Assembly: GCA_010645155.1 (NCBI GenBank)
Contig: CM021318.1
Location: forward strand, 3,636,148 to 3,700,147
Reading direction: 5' to 3'
DNA length: 64,000 bases
Source of the DNA: Tigriopus japonicus
Taxonomy: Eukaryota > Arthropoda > Copepoda > Harpacticoida > Harpacticidae
The notes beneath the pieces are model-generated. The model did no database searches, had not been told where the DNA came from, and saw only the letters and a list, made by a program, of their open reading frames with translations. Of this stretch, positions 1-11,187 are shown in pieces. Position 1 is the first letter of the stretch, and every line of letters starts with the position of its first letter. A program made the translations under genes and the position numbers.

Positions 1-1617
1 AGCAACTCTTTGGATTCTAGTGCCAACCAATTGGCCAGTTTCTCTTGCTCAAAAAGAGTCATTGTACTGTTTTCAGGGCAACATTTGAGTGATAATGATC
101 TAGAAGTTTTATGCTGTCGAGACTCCGGATTCCGTTTAACACCTCGAAATAAAGTTCTCTAGTAATAAGTTGATGAGCTATAGAGAAGAGCTATAGGAAA
201 GATAGGTCGGTTTGATGGTGCTTTGGTTTGATAGCGCTTTGGTCGACGTAAAATTTTGGTTTGGCCAACCGTACCCAAGAGGGCAGTGGAGGTGCTTCGT
301 CATCGCAATGTGGCATTCCTTCATCGTTAAATTGTCATTAATCTTGGATTGCTCACAGTTCCAATCTCAGAAGCAGAAGGGTTATTTGCCTCGCTCGTTA
401 TATAGGAAAAGGCAGAACGAGAAAAACCATTGGTTTTTGGGTACACCACCATTAGACACGCTTACCAACAACATTGATTGGCCTAGTACTAATTCCAGCC
501 CAGCCAGAAAAACAATTCCGCACCCAATAATCCCGTCTTAATACGACAGGAGATTGCTGTATGGTCCAACCAAGTCAATATTGGGCACTCTGGCGTGAAA
601 TCCGGGTCCTGCCAATCTTTGAGCAATTCATTCATTTTTGCTGACTTCATTGTCAATCAAATCCTAATCAGAATCGAGATCGAAGATCCCTTGACGATAT
701 CAAGATCACGTTCCAATCGTCGAAGCTTCTTGCAGAAACAACTTGCAATTGCAGTTGGTTTCTCTGCCTCTGTTGAACCTAGGCATAACCGATTATATTC
801 CACCTCACCCTTAAAAATGAGCCCCCCAATGGGAAAACCCCACCATGATGCACCTTTCAGGCAGTTTGGGCAGACCATGGCCATCCTCATTGATCTCGAG
901 CTACAGAGCGGTGGGGTGTCACTCTGGTATGTCGTCAGAACTTTTTTCGCCAGGTCTTTTGGTGGTGTTCGTTGTTCCTCAGTGGTTTCTGGTTGACTTT
1001 GAAAACCTTTGGTTGGCTGAGTGCCATGCTATCTTGGCCTGTTTTGAAGTGGGGTGAGCGAATAATTTGGAAATCATCATAACATTCCAGTCTTGCGCTC
1101 AACTTTGCTTGTCTTTGGGCTGGTTCAAGCTCGGTCAGAGAGTTTTTCAGAACTCTACGAAAACTTAATTGAGGAATGTGACTGATGGGAGTTTTTGGAA
1201 GGAATTACAAAATGGTTGGGCAACTTTCAATTTGGTGAAATATGCTGACAATTTGGAACCTGACAACTGGAGAAAATGCTTGAAACAGGTAGATCTAATT
1301 CTAAATGGGGTTTCTAATCGGAAAGATGTAGAAAGCTTAAGCAAAAATGTATCAACATTTCCCTCTTAGATTCCGAGACTTTGAGACTCCGAAAATCATG
1401 AATGTCTTGCTAGCAGGGGCTATTAGTGTCAATCTTGTCAATGTTAACCTGATTAACCTGGGGGAAAGAACGTGTAGGACAGTAGTGGGTCATAAACCCA
1501 GTAATGATCGAGTTGCTGACCTATCGGGAAAACTGACCAATAAACTCCCCAATTGGGTGTCGACGATCAATTTGAACGCGGACATTTGAGTAACCAAGAT
1601 TTGCTTTCATTTTCCAG
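1..1617. other. No recognisable gene; probably Zic intron
   Basis: I see no exon with recognisable protein similarity here. The next feature is an internal Zic exon that needs an upstream exon for zinc fingers 1-3, and that exon is not present, so this stretch is most simply part of a large intron (inference). Short open frames on both strands have no family features. The sequence ends in a pyrimidine-rich splice acceptor just before the zinc-finger exon. Confidence 0.5.
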
Positions 1618-2425
1618 GTGAGAAGCCTTTCAAGTGTGATTTCGAAGGATGCGATCGGAGGTTTGCCAATTCTAGTGATCGAAAAAAGCATAGTCATGTT
1701 CACACATCCGACAAACCTTACAATTGCAAAGTGCGTGGGTGTGACAAGTCTTACACTCACCCATCCAGTCTCCGAAAACACATGAAGGTAAGAGATCTAC
1801 AAAGGTCATTTTTGTCTTCGGTTGCAGACGTTTACGAGGAAAATGGTGTTTCATTTTTTGCTTTACCTTTAAGGTTCATGGGAAAGATGCCATTATGTCT
1901 GGTTATGATAGTGATGAGGAGTCCATTGGAACCAACTCAACCCAACCTCAAAACGCCTCCACTCCAGTAGCTACCAACAACAATAACAACAACAATAACA
2001 ATAACAACAACAACAATATTCCTGAGCCCAGTCATCCCACTTCGACCACGCCTATCCATTCCTCCGGATTGGTCTCCCCCATTAACCACCTCTCATCCAC
2101 GGCCTTAGGCCACACCTCGTTAATGGGCGGAGTCAATGGATCTAATGGCCATTTTGTTGGTCACACTCCCTCAGGCAACAGCATGCATACCTCGTTGGAC
2201 TTCAAGCCTCACAACCTGGCGGATTGGTACTCGCCGATGATGGGCAATATGCATCGATACGACACTCAGATGATGCACCACACCCATCAGAAGCATCACC
2301 TCAATGGTCACTCCCAACACGTGTCAGCTGCTCTGCCTACGCCTCCTTCAACTGGTCACTCTCCTATTCAGAGCTTATCTCATCATTTGCCTCTTCTGCC
2401 CTCATCGAGTTCGGTCATTTATTAG
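1618..2425 (+). CDS. Zic: Zic/odd-paired zinc-finger transcription factor, 3' part
   Basis: Two exons are visible, 1618-1786 and 1874-2425, with a phase-0 intron of 87 bases. The first starts after a CAG acceptor inside the GEKPF linker and encodes zinc finger 4 (CDFEGC...H..H) and most of finger 5 (CKVRGC...[10 protein letters not shown]). The second supplies the last His and then GYDSDEES, a run of 14 Asn and a Ser/Pro/His-rich tail ending in SSSVIY. Zic/GLI-class proteins are nuclear DNA-binding regulators of neural and segmental development. Finger 5 has C-x4-C spacing as I recall for insect opa, rather than the C-x2-C of vertebrate Zic. The N-terminus and fingers 1-3 lie upstream of the window, so the entry is partial. 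Family assignment is very secure; orthology to opa is likely. Confidence 0.93.
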
Positions 2426-3594
2426 CAATGAATTCGATGAATGATAATACCAAAAAGAAGCTCAGGATGGGTGACTTTGAAGTTTCGATTATTGTTAGAC
2501 TTTTGGGCATTCTATTTACCATAAGTATGATAAGCATGTTGACCACCAACTGATCTCTTGTTTGAATCGATTCTTTGGATCGATTACAAATCACCAACGC
2601 GCGAAGCCAAGTACAACTACTACGCAATTGTAAAGTATACATACAAAGATGATATAAATTGCTTGATATTTTAGCCTTGAAAAGCCAGTCCCTCGTTTAT
2701 CTTTGAAAGCTTTGTTGTTTAGCTCCCAATTTTTAAACAAATTGTGTTACTTACTTGATTAGGACCTATGTAAATGCTCGTCCCCGCCATAGTTATTACT
2801 TACGACTATTTCAAAATTCTCTTTGCGATCGCCAAAAAAAATATTACCATAAGTTTTAGAACTGTCGACCCACACATTGAAATATAGACAATTTTCTCTA
2901 TCCTTTTCAACTCATGCGTGCCTTCTTGATTTGCTAGATTAGCTTTGCCTGAAGAAGTTCATCTTCCAAATTTCGTTCCCTTGCTCGCGCTTGCGAGAAA
3001 AATATTTTCGAGGTTTTGTTAGTTTGAACGCTCAAGTTCCGAAAAACTGATGCCGATATTTGTTTCATGCACAGATCTGGACAGCCTGGTAGCTTCAAAG
3101 TTTATCATCTATGCTCCAATTCAAGAGAATATTATAAATATTACTGGAGCTGTGCTTTAAGTAAAAAGGAATTATTATACTTTTAGCTCAATCGAACCAT
3201 GGAATCAAAAGTTAGACGCCTTTGAAATTCAGGCAAATAAAGGCTGAAAACGAAAGCGTTCTACCTCTTGTTGCAAGATCTTGCAAAAATGGGTAAAGCG
3301 AGTTTGCTTGAATACCAAATAATTGATTGCAAAAAACGGAATAGTCAAGTCATTCTGGTACCGACTGATCTTCAGCCTACAGGCTTTCATTTAAGGTTCC
3401 AACACTGAAATAGTCTTTGTCAAATACTACACAAATTTGATAAAATTTGAAGGTGTCACCTCAGTTAGCGCGGTCTATGTTTGAGGAAATGATCATAGGT
3501 CACAAGTTTAGAAAAGACTTCCATTCGATTGACAGGTAATTAAATAATAAGGATGAATATCATTTACAACGATTATCAGCTAAAATAGTTTGAC
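2426..3594. other. Zic 3' UTR and intergenic space
   Basis: AT-rich sequence between the Zic stop and the stop of the convergent minus-strand giant gene. I see no coding signal. It should contain both 3' UTRs. Confidence 0.6.
3236..3241 (+). terminator. Candidate poly(A) signal for Zic
   Basis: AATAAA on the plus strand about 810 bases downstream of the Zic stop codon. It is the only canonical hexamer I noticed in the stretch. Use is inferred from position only. Confidence 0.35.
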
Positions 3595-6500
3595 TCAGCT
3601 CAAGGCTAACTTGATGACATTTCCCATTAACTTCAAGTCATCCGTTGCTGTTCTCACAATTTTTGGAAAAATATCCCCTGCTGCAGCTTTTATCATGCTA
3701 CCAACTCCAGCCAACTTTGATGAGGCTGATGGCTCATTGTCCTCCCCATCATACTCATATTGGGCATAGCTGTCAGTTATGACTTCATCACTTTCATACT
3801 GGGGATCAAAAAGGCCAGTGTCTTTTTCCATAAACTCACTCCGCCGATTTTTGGCCAACACGTAGTGGGGCAATTGATTTCTGTAGTAGGAATTCAGTAA
3901 TGCACTTTCTAATCGTGGCCCAATTGTAGAGCTTGGAGGTCGTCCTGGGTTGGAACTCTTGAGTAACTGGCCTGATGGGTACATGATGACCTCCATGTTT
4001 GATGGGTTATTTTGATCAGGACGGATATAGGGATCTTCAGAGTTGGCCCCTCTGTCAAGCAGGTTTTTTCTGTGCCCTTGTGGAGGAGCCAGTTCAGCCA
4101 TAATGTTGACTCCCGATTTTGTTGGTCCTACGGAATTTGGAGGGAGAGCAGCAATGTCTCCTCTTCTAACTGTCGCAGATTTGGACAAGGTATTCATGTA
4201 AGAAGTTCCAAATTTTGGCTGATTGACCTCGTAGTCATAGTCTTGGTCCGTTTCTTCTTGTACTTGTGATTGAACCGGGAACCTGACGTGTTTATTTTGA
4301 TTGTCAAAAGCGAACCCCTTATTCAAGGCTGGTTCAGGAGTTGGTGACCAATGGCTATATATAGGTGGCCCATTGCCAGCCAAAGGAGTTGGTGATCCAT
4401 GATGTAGGGACATTGGAGTGCTTCCGTGAAACCCGCCCTCAAAGTTTGGCCGTGGCGAAGTTGCCGTGTGGGTGGCACCACTGGGATTAAAAGAGTGCCT
4501 CAACGGTTTTGGTGTGGTTGTGAGGCGAGGTCTTCGGGAGGGTGAGTTCCTAACATTATTCGAATGTTCAACAGGCATTGCTGTTCCAACCACAATGCCT
4601 GATTTGTCTCCAATGTGGCGGATATTGACATTTTCATCGCCAATCACCTGAAGAGAAGCACCAACGCTGTTTCCTTCGGACTCCACGGATTCTCGTGGTC
4701 CAAGAGATGCAGATACGGGAATATTGAAGATATCCGGATACGCCTGGTTCTGGTTTTCCTCCTGGTTCATCAGTTCCTTGTTCTCAATCGTAATAATGTC
4801 TGCTGGATCTGATGGTGAGAAACCATCGCGTTGTATTGTCGAAGTATCTTGCGGATCCTCGTCATTTTGTCGATTCAAGGCTTGAATTTCATCCTCAGTA
4901 CTTGGAACTGTGTGCCAATCCACATTGCTACTAAAATGAGTCTTGACTCCGTCACTGGCGATGAAGATGTCACTTCTCGTGGTGTCTGATAATGAGTTTT
5001 CTAGTTTCCTTTTGGGCCTGGCAGATGTCAATCCTTGATCCGAAAGATTGTTTCTCAATTGATCCACTTTTTGAACCTCCTTCACCACATCCAAAAGAAC
5101 CTCTTTCACCTTCTCCTTGGACATTTCCCCGTCTTGTTGCGATTGGAGTTTGGTCACCGTTTTGGTCAATTTGTCAATCTCACCTTGCATGTATTGAATC
5201 AAGGCCATTGGTTGCTCAAGGGTAGGTCTAACCTTCTCAGTGGCCTCCATTATGGTGTTGTTTAAGCCCCTGACAGTGGCTGTTAAACTCCGGAGGGTCT
5301 TTGTCAGTTGCTTCAGAGTTTGTTCCGTGTTATTGCCAATTATGATGTTGTTCCCTGACACGTTATCGTAAGATGATATCCTCATTTTCATAACCTCTTC
5401 ACTACTATCTTCTTCATCGGGTTTGGCTGTAGTGGTGCTTGCTTCGGGAATATACACTACCGAAGGTCTGGTGGGATGTCCTTTGGTTGTAGAAGTGGAA
5501 GTGATTTTGTCACGCAAGAATTTTTCAAACAACTCGAATAGGGCTGATTCTTCGCGTTCCAACAAGGGTTTGGTGGTTGTTGAACTGGAGGATATGAAAG
5601 TAGTTGTGGTTGGAGTTGTTGATTGGGTTGTTGAAGAACCGAGGGTAGTTTGCTTTGAAACTTCCAAGAATGGGATTGGTTCTTTCTCTTCTAAAGGTCG
5701 GATGATCCATTCGTCTTCTTCTTCGCCACTGTTGTCGCTCTCATTAGATCTTGATTCCTGAGCATTCAGATCGGGTTTGCCTCTGTCACTTTGTTTGTCT
5801 TTTCCATTGTTCAAGTCTTCCTCTGATCCATGGAGAGCTTCCATCTCCAATTCAAGTTCCTCGATTTCGACCTTGGATAGGTCACCGGAATTAATTTTTC
5901 TCTTGAAGAGTTTACTGGCAAATTTTAAGGGATTGGCCTTTTCTGGTTGTCTTTGGAGAGCTGCGATATCAAATTTGGGATTCTCGTGTTTCTCGTTTTC
6001 TGGGGGGTGAGTAGGGATCGATATCTTTATCTTTTGTCCGGGATCATTATTTGTAAGAGTATTGATTAGTTGGGAAAGGATGTCTGTGTCCAAATGGGAT
6101 TTTGGATCCGTTTGATCAATTGACGAGAGGTACTTTTGAAGTTGTTGCATTCTAACCTCGGATTGTGGCCCCGTTTCCAAGATTAGCTCCTGGCGGGAAT
6201 GAGTTGGTTGATATTGTGGTAAATGGGACAAATTTTTGGTTGGTCCAGGAACATAGACCGGTTGAGGTGAAGTATAAAAGGCCATTTTTAACGGACTAGG
6301 CGTTGGAACGATCTCGGGGAAATGGTTAACCTTTAGTGGGATATCCTGCGGAATATACTCATTCGGGTTATAGGACCTCTTTGGCAAATAATACTGCTCT
6401 TGATAAGAAACAAAATGCGGCATGTAAGGCGAATTTGCTTGCTGAAATTCTGGCAACGACTTCACCATACTCTTTTGGGTCGTTGGCGAGTACAATGGAG

Positions 6501-9500
6501 GTTTACTGGGAGAATATCCATGGGATGGTGTTGGTGAGTATCCGTAAGAAGGAGACGGAGAGTATCCATAGGAAGGAGTTGGTGAATATCCAACCGACGG
6601 AGAGGGAGAATATCCCATGGATGGCGATGGTGAGTATTGAGGAAATGGGGTGCTGGCATATCTTGGTCTTGGTGGGGTTGGAGTATAAAGCCTCAAATGG
6701 CTCAAATCAAGCCCTTTCACATATGATGGATCCCTTGAAGGACCCGGAGTGGCTGAATATGCCACCCGAATAGGAGCTGGTGTTGTGCTTGAATGGTAGT
6801 GAACACTATTTGGCGATGGGGAATATCCATAAGGAGTGGGACTGCCGGAGTAATATCCTCTCGGTGGTCCCGTAGTTGTATGAGGGTACGCCGGGGTTAC
6901 AGATGGACCATATTCGGACGGATTTGGAGTTGAGTGGTAAGATGGTTGGGGAGTGGAGTGATAGGATGGTTGTGGAGTCGAATAATGAGAAGATGCATGC
7001 CCAGGATGAGGGGTTGGCGTTAAGCTCTTGACGTGATTTTCATGGGATGTTCCTTTGGGAGTAGAATGCTGAATATGGACTTCAGGACCTCCTGAAAACT
7101 GTTGAGGCTTAGGTGATGACCAATGTAAGTAGGGATACACTGACGTTGTTGGCGTGGGAGGCCTTGGTGTTGAATTGTGGGAGAAGATGGGCTTATAGAT
7201 CTCATTGAATGGGGAAGTAAGGGGCATATATTTAAAGGCCGAAAGAAGAGATTTTGGATGTTTGTAACTCGGTTTAGGGGAGGTGTAGTAAGGATCAGGT
7301 TCGGATGATTTGAAACCCTCATGATCCGGTGGAGTGACATGATTTGGATTGGGTTCATCTTTGGGCCTCAAGTTTGCTTGATAGTGAGGAATGTCCTCAT
7401 CTATGTCTTCAGGGTGATAACTTGGTCTTTCTGTTGTGTGTTCTGGTTCTACTCCATACATAGGTTGAGCTTCGTCATAAGGCGAATGTTCGATTTCATG
7501 TGTCTCAAACAAAGGCTCCGGATTTGTGTGGTAATTGGGTTCTGGATCTTCGTGACTTTCATAGGAATCATAGCTTGGTTTTGGCCTCTCGTGTGAGGAA
7601 TCATCTGGCGAGTGATAGTGTTCACCAGAGTGTTCATAGGATGGTTTTGGACTCGAAAAATAATGTGGGGTCTCGTCATATGTTGGTTTCGGAGTAGAGT
7701 GATAATGGGGCTCATTATCATATCCTGATGGCGAAACTTCATATGAAGGCTTCTCATAACTGGGCTTTAGGGTTGAATGATACTGAGGTTTAGGGCTTTC
7801 ATAACTAGGTTTCGGTGAGGAATGATAATGGGGTTTAGGGCTTTCATAACTTGGTTTTGGGGTTGAATGATAGTGAGGTTTAGGGCTTTCATAACTAGGT
7901 TTTGGTGAGGAATGATAATGGGGTTTAGGGCTTTCATAACTAGGCTTAGGGGTGGAGTGATAATGTGGTTGAGCGTCATTATGGATCTCCGGCGAATGAT
8001 AATCTGGTCTGGAGCTAACATAGTTGTAGTCAGGAGTTTCGTCATGATGTTCATAATTTGGTTGAGGAGTTGAGTGATAGTGTGGCTTTGGACTCTCGTA
8101 AGATGGTTTGGGAGAGGAGTGATAAGAAGGTTTTGAGGCTTCTTCATATTCAGGTTTGGGACTCGACTCGTAATACGGCTTCAAACTGGACTTGGGCTCC
8201 TCGGGATACTCTGGATATCCATACGGGCTCTCGTGGTCTGGTTCCAGGTAATTTTCATATGGACTAGGTGCTGAATAATCAATAGCCGGTTTACTTGAGG
8301 GATTCTCGTAACTTGGTTTAGGGGTAGAGTGACCATATCCAGTTGGTCTTGGGGTAGAAAAATATGCCACAGAATTCTTTATCCCATGGTGAATGGGTGA
8401 AACTGTTGGATAATAGCCCCCAGGAGCCGTGGTAGTACTTAAATGGGGAACAATGGTCTTCACTTGATGTGGGGATTTCGTAGTGTGAACGGAATGGAAT
8501 ACTTGAAGACTCTTGTAATGAGGATGCCCTGGAGGATATGGATGAGCATCCTTGTGGGCGAAATCAGTTCCGAAATGAATCACATTGCTATACGGTGATG
8601 AGTAGCCCTCATCTTCGAGACCTTTTACAACTGGTCTTGGTTTCTCAGACTCACTATGGAGCTCGTATGGCGAAGGTTGACCTTTGTTTCCTTTGTCCCC
8701 ATAAAATAAAGGAAGATCCGGCGATATTGGTGGTGGATTTTTGTTCCACGGTTCTTCTTGATGTGGCTCATATTCCAAGCCATATCCCTTAATTGGCTGG
8801 CCTTCATTTTCATAATTCCTTTTGGGCTTGGGGGTGGACTTTAGAATAGGATAATCATGATCCAATGAATTGTATCCGGATTGGGGCTCACCAGGAGATG
8901 GAGATCCATGATAGTAAGAAGGAGCAAATGTGCTGTGAGAAGGCGCAAACGGCGATGGAGTCGGAGATGGAGGAGCTCGAGAACGAGGCTTTTGTTCCTT
9001 GGGTTTGGGTTCACCTAATGATGACACAGTCACGTTAAGAACCTTTCTGGCTTCGTTCCATGGAACAACCTCGTACTCAGGTGTCAATTGGTCCAATGGG
9101 ATCAACTCATAACCATCTGGAATATCAGTGGGTTTCAAATTAGGCAAAGACAGAACAACAGTATCCTCATTTTTCAAATGTGGTGGTAAATCTTTCTTCG
9201 CCGGTGAAGCCGTGGTGTGAAGAGTGATGTGCTGTGGAAGATAACTTTTCTTTTTCTCATCATGGTGATTTGTATAACGATGGCTCTCAATTTCATTCGC
9301 TTGTGCTTGGTCTAACTTTGTCTTAGGATGAACAATTGTGATACTTTGGAACGATTTCGCTCCCACACCACCAAGAGGTGAGGGATGAGCCGTGGCCGTT
9401 GAATGATGTATGCTCACTGATTCTGGAGTTTGAAGAACCTGACTTGTGGAATAATCCCTTGGGACCCTTGGGGACGAATTGGCATGGCTTTGAGGCGGAG

Positions 9501-11187
9501 CACGTGTAGGTTCATGAATATCGTAGGGCGAGACTTCTTGATGGAGAGATGAGAGAGTCACGCTTGGCTCAGGAGTCACAATCGAGAGAAATGGCTTGGG
9601 TGTGGTCATGGGTGGGATCATGTTCTCTTTTGAGGGATAGTTAAGGAATGTTTTGGTGGTTTTCTTCTTAATTGGTGGCTTTGTTTTCCTCTTGGAATCA
9701 GCTTCACTTTCCGTTGAAGTAGTTGGTTTTCGGGTCGGCGAAGGTGTAACAATAATCGGTTGAGGTCGATGTGTCGGGACTTCTCGAGGACGTGGAGTTC
9801 TTGGAGGACTCTTATTGGGACCTTTTGGTGGATGATGCTCATCGGGGTTAGCCAATCCAGATCCTGCGTAAGGGCTCGAATAGGGAGAGGCTGACACATC
9901 TCGAGTCACTCCAAGCTCGGCGAAAACCTTGGAATATGGTGATTCAGGTTCTTCCAACGGGTTTGGAGTGGGTCGAGGACCGGGACCAAGACCGGCAAAA
10001 GGATCTTTATGAGCACTAGGTTCAATCGGCTCTTTTGGAATTCCAAAACCTTCTGGTAAAGCTGCAAATGGAGACGGGTCATCGTTTGATTCTAGTGAAA
10101 AAGGGGACTTTCTTTCAGCTCTGGCTTCTGGAGCAGATTCCGGTGAACTGACGATACTCTTAGCTTCATGATTCTCTTCAGCAATTCCAGGTGAATATTC
10201 GTTATGACTTTTTGACTTTCTTGGCCTGACTGTCAATCCTCGATAAGTGGTTGAACTTTGAATAGGTGTTGTCCTCGTTTTCTCTTCCGTTTCCTCCAAA
10301 GGAATCGCCTTTTTGGGTCTAGTTCTTGGAGGCTGAGTTGTGTGATCATAATTGGGTAAAGGAGTCACTTTGATACTTTGTTCCAATTTTTGTCTGGGCG
10401 GAAAGTTTGGGAAACTGAGCTCAGATTTACTGCTACTTTCCGTCGTCAAATCTTGGACATCCTCATTTTTGGATGCTTCAGTGGCCAAAATGTCCTGAAT
10501 GGTAGTTTGATGAATGTCATTACCCAGATTGTTAGACTTCATAAAATTCGACTTCAAATCTTGCCAAGCCTTGAAATCATTTGATGAAGTTAAGATGTCT
10601 TTGAATTTGCTCTCCATTTTGGGAAACCGTTTCGAGCTTGTCGTGGGGGCAGTTTCTAAATCATAAGGAGGCAGTTCTCTCGACGACACGCCCTCTTGAT
10701 TGTCAGATTCCACGGGGCGTTTCATGGCTGGAGTGGGTCGAGTTGTCTTCCTCGACTTATTTGGATTCACCGTATGGTCAAAGTTGTCAGGATTCCACGT
10801 AGAATCATGAGAAGGAACCGGTGTGGTCTTTGTGACCGGTTTATTATGAGGTCGCTTTCGACGAGGAGGTCTCACTTTTCCCCTATTTGGCACTGGTGTG
10901 GGAAGAAGGGGTTGGGTTTTGACATCCGGTGACGCCTCGAGGGGCGGTTTCCCGTGGTATGTGACCTCAACCACTGGAGCTCCTTCCACAGAGACAACTC
11001 GATCCATTCGCATGGATGGAAAAACGTAGAGATCCCCTTCAGACTCACTTTCCGGATGGAAGTTCCGTCTGAACATAGAGGGATCAATAAGAGCATGGAG
11101 ACATGGCACAAGGAATAGAAAAATGACGACCAGAGACATTCGTTGCGACATTGTTGAAAATGTCCCCCGGTTCGTTGAAAAGAGCAT
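3595..11187 (-). CDS. Giant secreted Pro/Tyr/His-rich repetitive protein
   Basis: One uninterrupted 7.6-kb frame encodes 2,530 residues. It begins at an ATG, with further Met codons at residues 13 and 17. The hydrophobic stretch SLVVIFLFLVPCLHA after Met17 looks like a signal peptide. The chain is mostly low complexity, rich in Pro, Ser, Thr, Tyr, His and Lys. Near residues 1000-1190 a Lys-Pro-Ser-Tyr / Pro-His-Tyr-His-Ser motif repeats many times. Near 1515-1570 there is a YSPSPS/GYSPTPS block. A likely coiled coil lies near 1950-2060, preceded by an acidic stretch, and the end (DDLKLMGNVIKLALS) may form an amphipathic helix. I recognise no catalytic domain and cannot name the family. The composition suits an extracellular matrix, cuticle, mucin-like or adhesive protein (inference). 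Such long intron-free coding in a split-gene neighbourhood is odd. A spliced 5' UTR is likely upstream. Confidence 0.88.
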   Translation of the reverse strand: MLFSTNRGTFSTMSQRMSLVVIFLFLVPCLHALIDPSMFRRNFHPESESEGDLYVFPSMRMDRVVSVEGAPVVEVTYHGKPPLEASPDVKTQPLLPTPVPNRGKVRPPRRKRPHNKPVTKTTPVPSHDSTWNPDNFDHTVNPNKSRKTTRPTPAMKRPVESDNQEGVSSRELPPYDLETAPTTSSKRFPKMESKFKDILTSSNDFKAWQDLKSNFMKSNNLGNDIHQTTIQDILATEASKNEDVQDLTTESSSKSELSFPNFPPRQKLEQSIKVTPLPNYDHTTQPPRTRPKKAIPLEETEEKTRTTPIQSSTTYRGLTVRPRKSKSHNEYSPGIAEENHEAKSIVSSPESAPEARAERKSPFSLESNDDPSPFAALPEGFGIPKEPIEPSAHKDPFAGLGPGPRPTPNPLEEPESPYSKVFAELGVTRDVSASPYSSPYAGSGLANPDEHHPPKGPNKSPPRTPRPREVPTHRPQPIIVTPSPTRKPTTSTESEADSKRKTKPPIKKKTTKTFLNYPSKENMIPPMTTPKPFLSIVTPEPSVTLSSLHQEVSPYDIHEPTRAPPQSHANSSPRVPRDYSTSQVLQTPESVSIHHSTATAHPSPLGGVGAKSFQSITIVHPKTKLDQAQANEIESHRYTNHHDEKKKSYLPQHITLHTTASPAKKDLPPHLKNEDTVVLSLPNLKPTDIPDGYELIPLDQLTPEYEVVPWNEARKVLNVTVSSLGEPKPKEQKPRSRAPPSPTPSPFAPSHSTFAPSYYHGSPSPGEPQSGYNSLDHDYPILKSTPKPKRNYENEGQPIKGYGLEYEPHQEEPWNKNPPPISPDLPLFYGDKGNKGQPSPYELHSESEKPRPVVKGLEDEGYSSPYSNVIHFGTDFAHKDAHPYPPGHPHYKSLQVFHSVHTTKSPHQVKTIVPHLSTTTAPGGYYPTVSPIHHGIKNSVAYFSTPRPTGYGHSTPKPSYENPSSKPAIDYSAPSPYENYLEPDHESPYGYPEYPEEPKSSLKPYYESSPKPEYEEASKPSYHSSPKPSYESPKPHYHSTPQPNYEHHDETPDYNYVSSRPDYHSPEIHNDAQPHYHSTPKPSYESPKPHYHSSPKPSYESPKPHYHSTPKPSYESPKPHYHSSPKPSYESPKPQYHSTLKPSYEKPSYEVSPSGYDNEPHYHSTPKPTYDETPHYFSSPKPSYEHSGEHYHSPDDSSHERPKPSYDSYESHEDPEPNYHTNPEPLFETHEIEHSPYDEAQPMYGVEPEHTTERPSYHPEDIDEDIPHYQANLRPKDEPNPNHVTPPDHEGFKSSEPDPYYTSPKPSYKHPKSLLSAFKYMPLTSPFNEIYKPIFSHNSTPRPPTPTTSVYPYLHWSSPKPQQFSGGPEVHIQHSTPKGTSHENHVKSLTPTPHPGHASSHYSTPQPSYHSTPQPSYHSTPNPSEYGPSVTPAYPHTTTGPPRGYYSGSPTPYGYSPSPNSVHYHSSTTPAPIRVAYSATPGPSRDPSYVKGLDLSHLRLYTPTPPRPRYASTPFPQYSPSPSMGYSPSPSVGYSPTPSYGYSPSPSYGYSPTPSHGYSPSKPPLYSPTTQKSMVKSLPEFQQANSPYMPHFVSYQEQYYLPKRSYNPNEYIPQDIPLKVNHFPEIVPTPSPLKMAFYTSPQPVYVPGPTKNLSHLPQYQPTHSRQELILETGPQSEVRMQQLQKYLSSIDQTDPKSHLDTDILSQLINTLTNNDPGQKIKISIPTHPPENEKHENPKFDIAALQRQPEKANPLKFASKLFKRKINSGDLSKVEIEELELEMEALHGSEEDLNNGKDKQSDRGKPDLNAQESRSNESDNSGEEEDEWIIRPLEEKEPIPFLEVSKQTTLGSSTTQSTTPTTTTFISSSSTTTKPLLEREESALFELFEKFLRDKITSTSTTKGHPTRPSVVYIPEASTTTAKPDEEDSSEEVMKMRISSYDNVSGNNIIIGNNTEQTLKQLTKTLRSLTATVRGLNNTIMEATEKVRPTLEQPMALIQYMQGEIDKLTKTVTKLQSQQDGEMSKEKVKEVLLDVVKEVQKVDQLRNNLSDQGLTSARPKRKLENSLSDTTRSDIFIASDGVKTHFSSNVDWHTVPSTEDEIQALNRQNDEDPQDTSTIQRDGFSPSDPADIITIENKELMNQEENQNQAYPDIFNIPVSASLGPRESVESEGNSVGASLQVIGDENVNIRHIGDKSGIVVGTAMPVEHSNNVRNSPSRRPRLTTTPKPLRHSFNPSGATHTATSPRPNFEGGFHGSTPMSLHHGSPTPLAGNGPPIYSHWSPTPEPALNKGFAFDNQNKHVRFPVQSQVQEETDQDYDYEVNQPKFGTSYMNTLSKSATVRRGDIAALPPNSVGPTKSGVNIMAELAPPQGHRKNLLDRGANSEDPYIRPDQNNPSNMEVIMYPSGQLLKSSNPGRPPSSTIGPRLESALLNSYYRNQLPHYVLAKNRRSEFMEKDTGLFDPQYESDEVITDSYAQYEYDGEDNEPSASSKLAGVGSMIKAAAGDIFPKIVRTATDDLKLMGNVIKLALS

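Noticed and set aside
657..890. 77-residue minus-strand frame with CPNCLKGASWW, suggestive of a retroelement zinc knuckle
   Set aside because: It lacks the CCHC spacing and any adjoining polymerase or protease remnant.
4012..10932. Many plus-strand and other-frame open frames opposite the giant minus-strand gene
   Set aside because: They mirror its repetitive low-complexity coding sequence and have no signal peptide, domain or splice context of their own.
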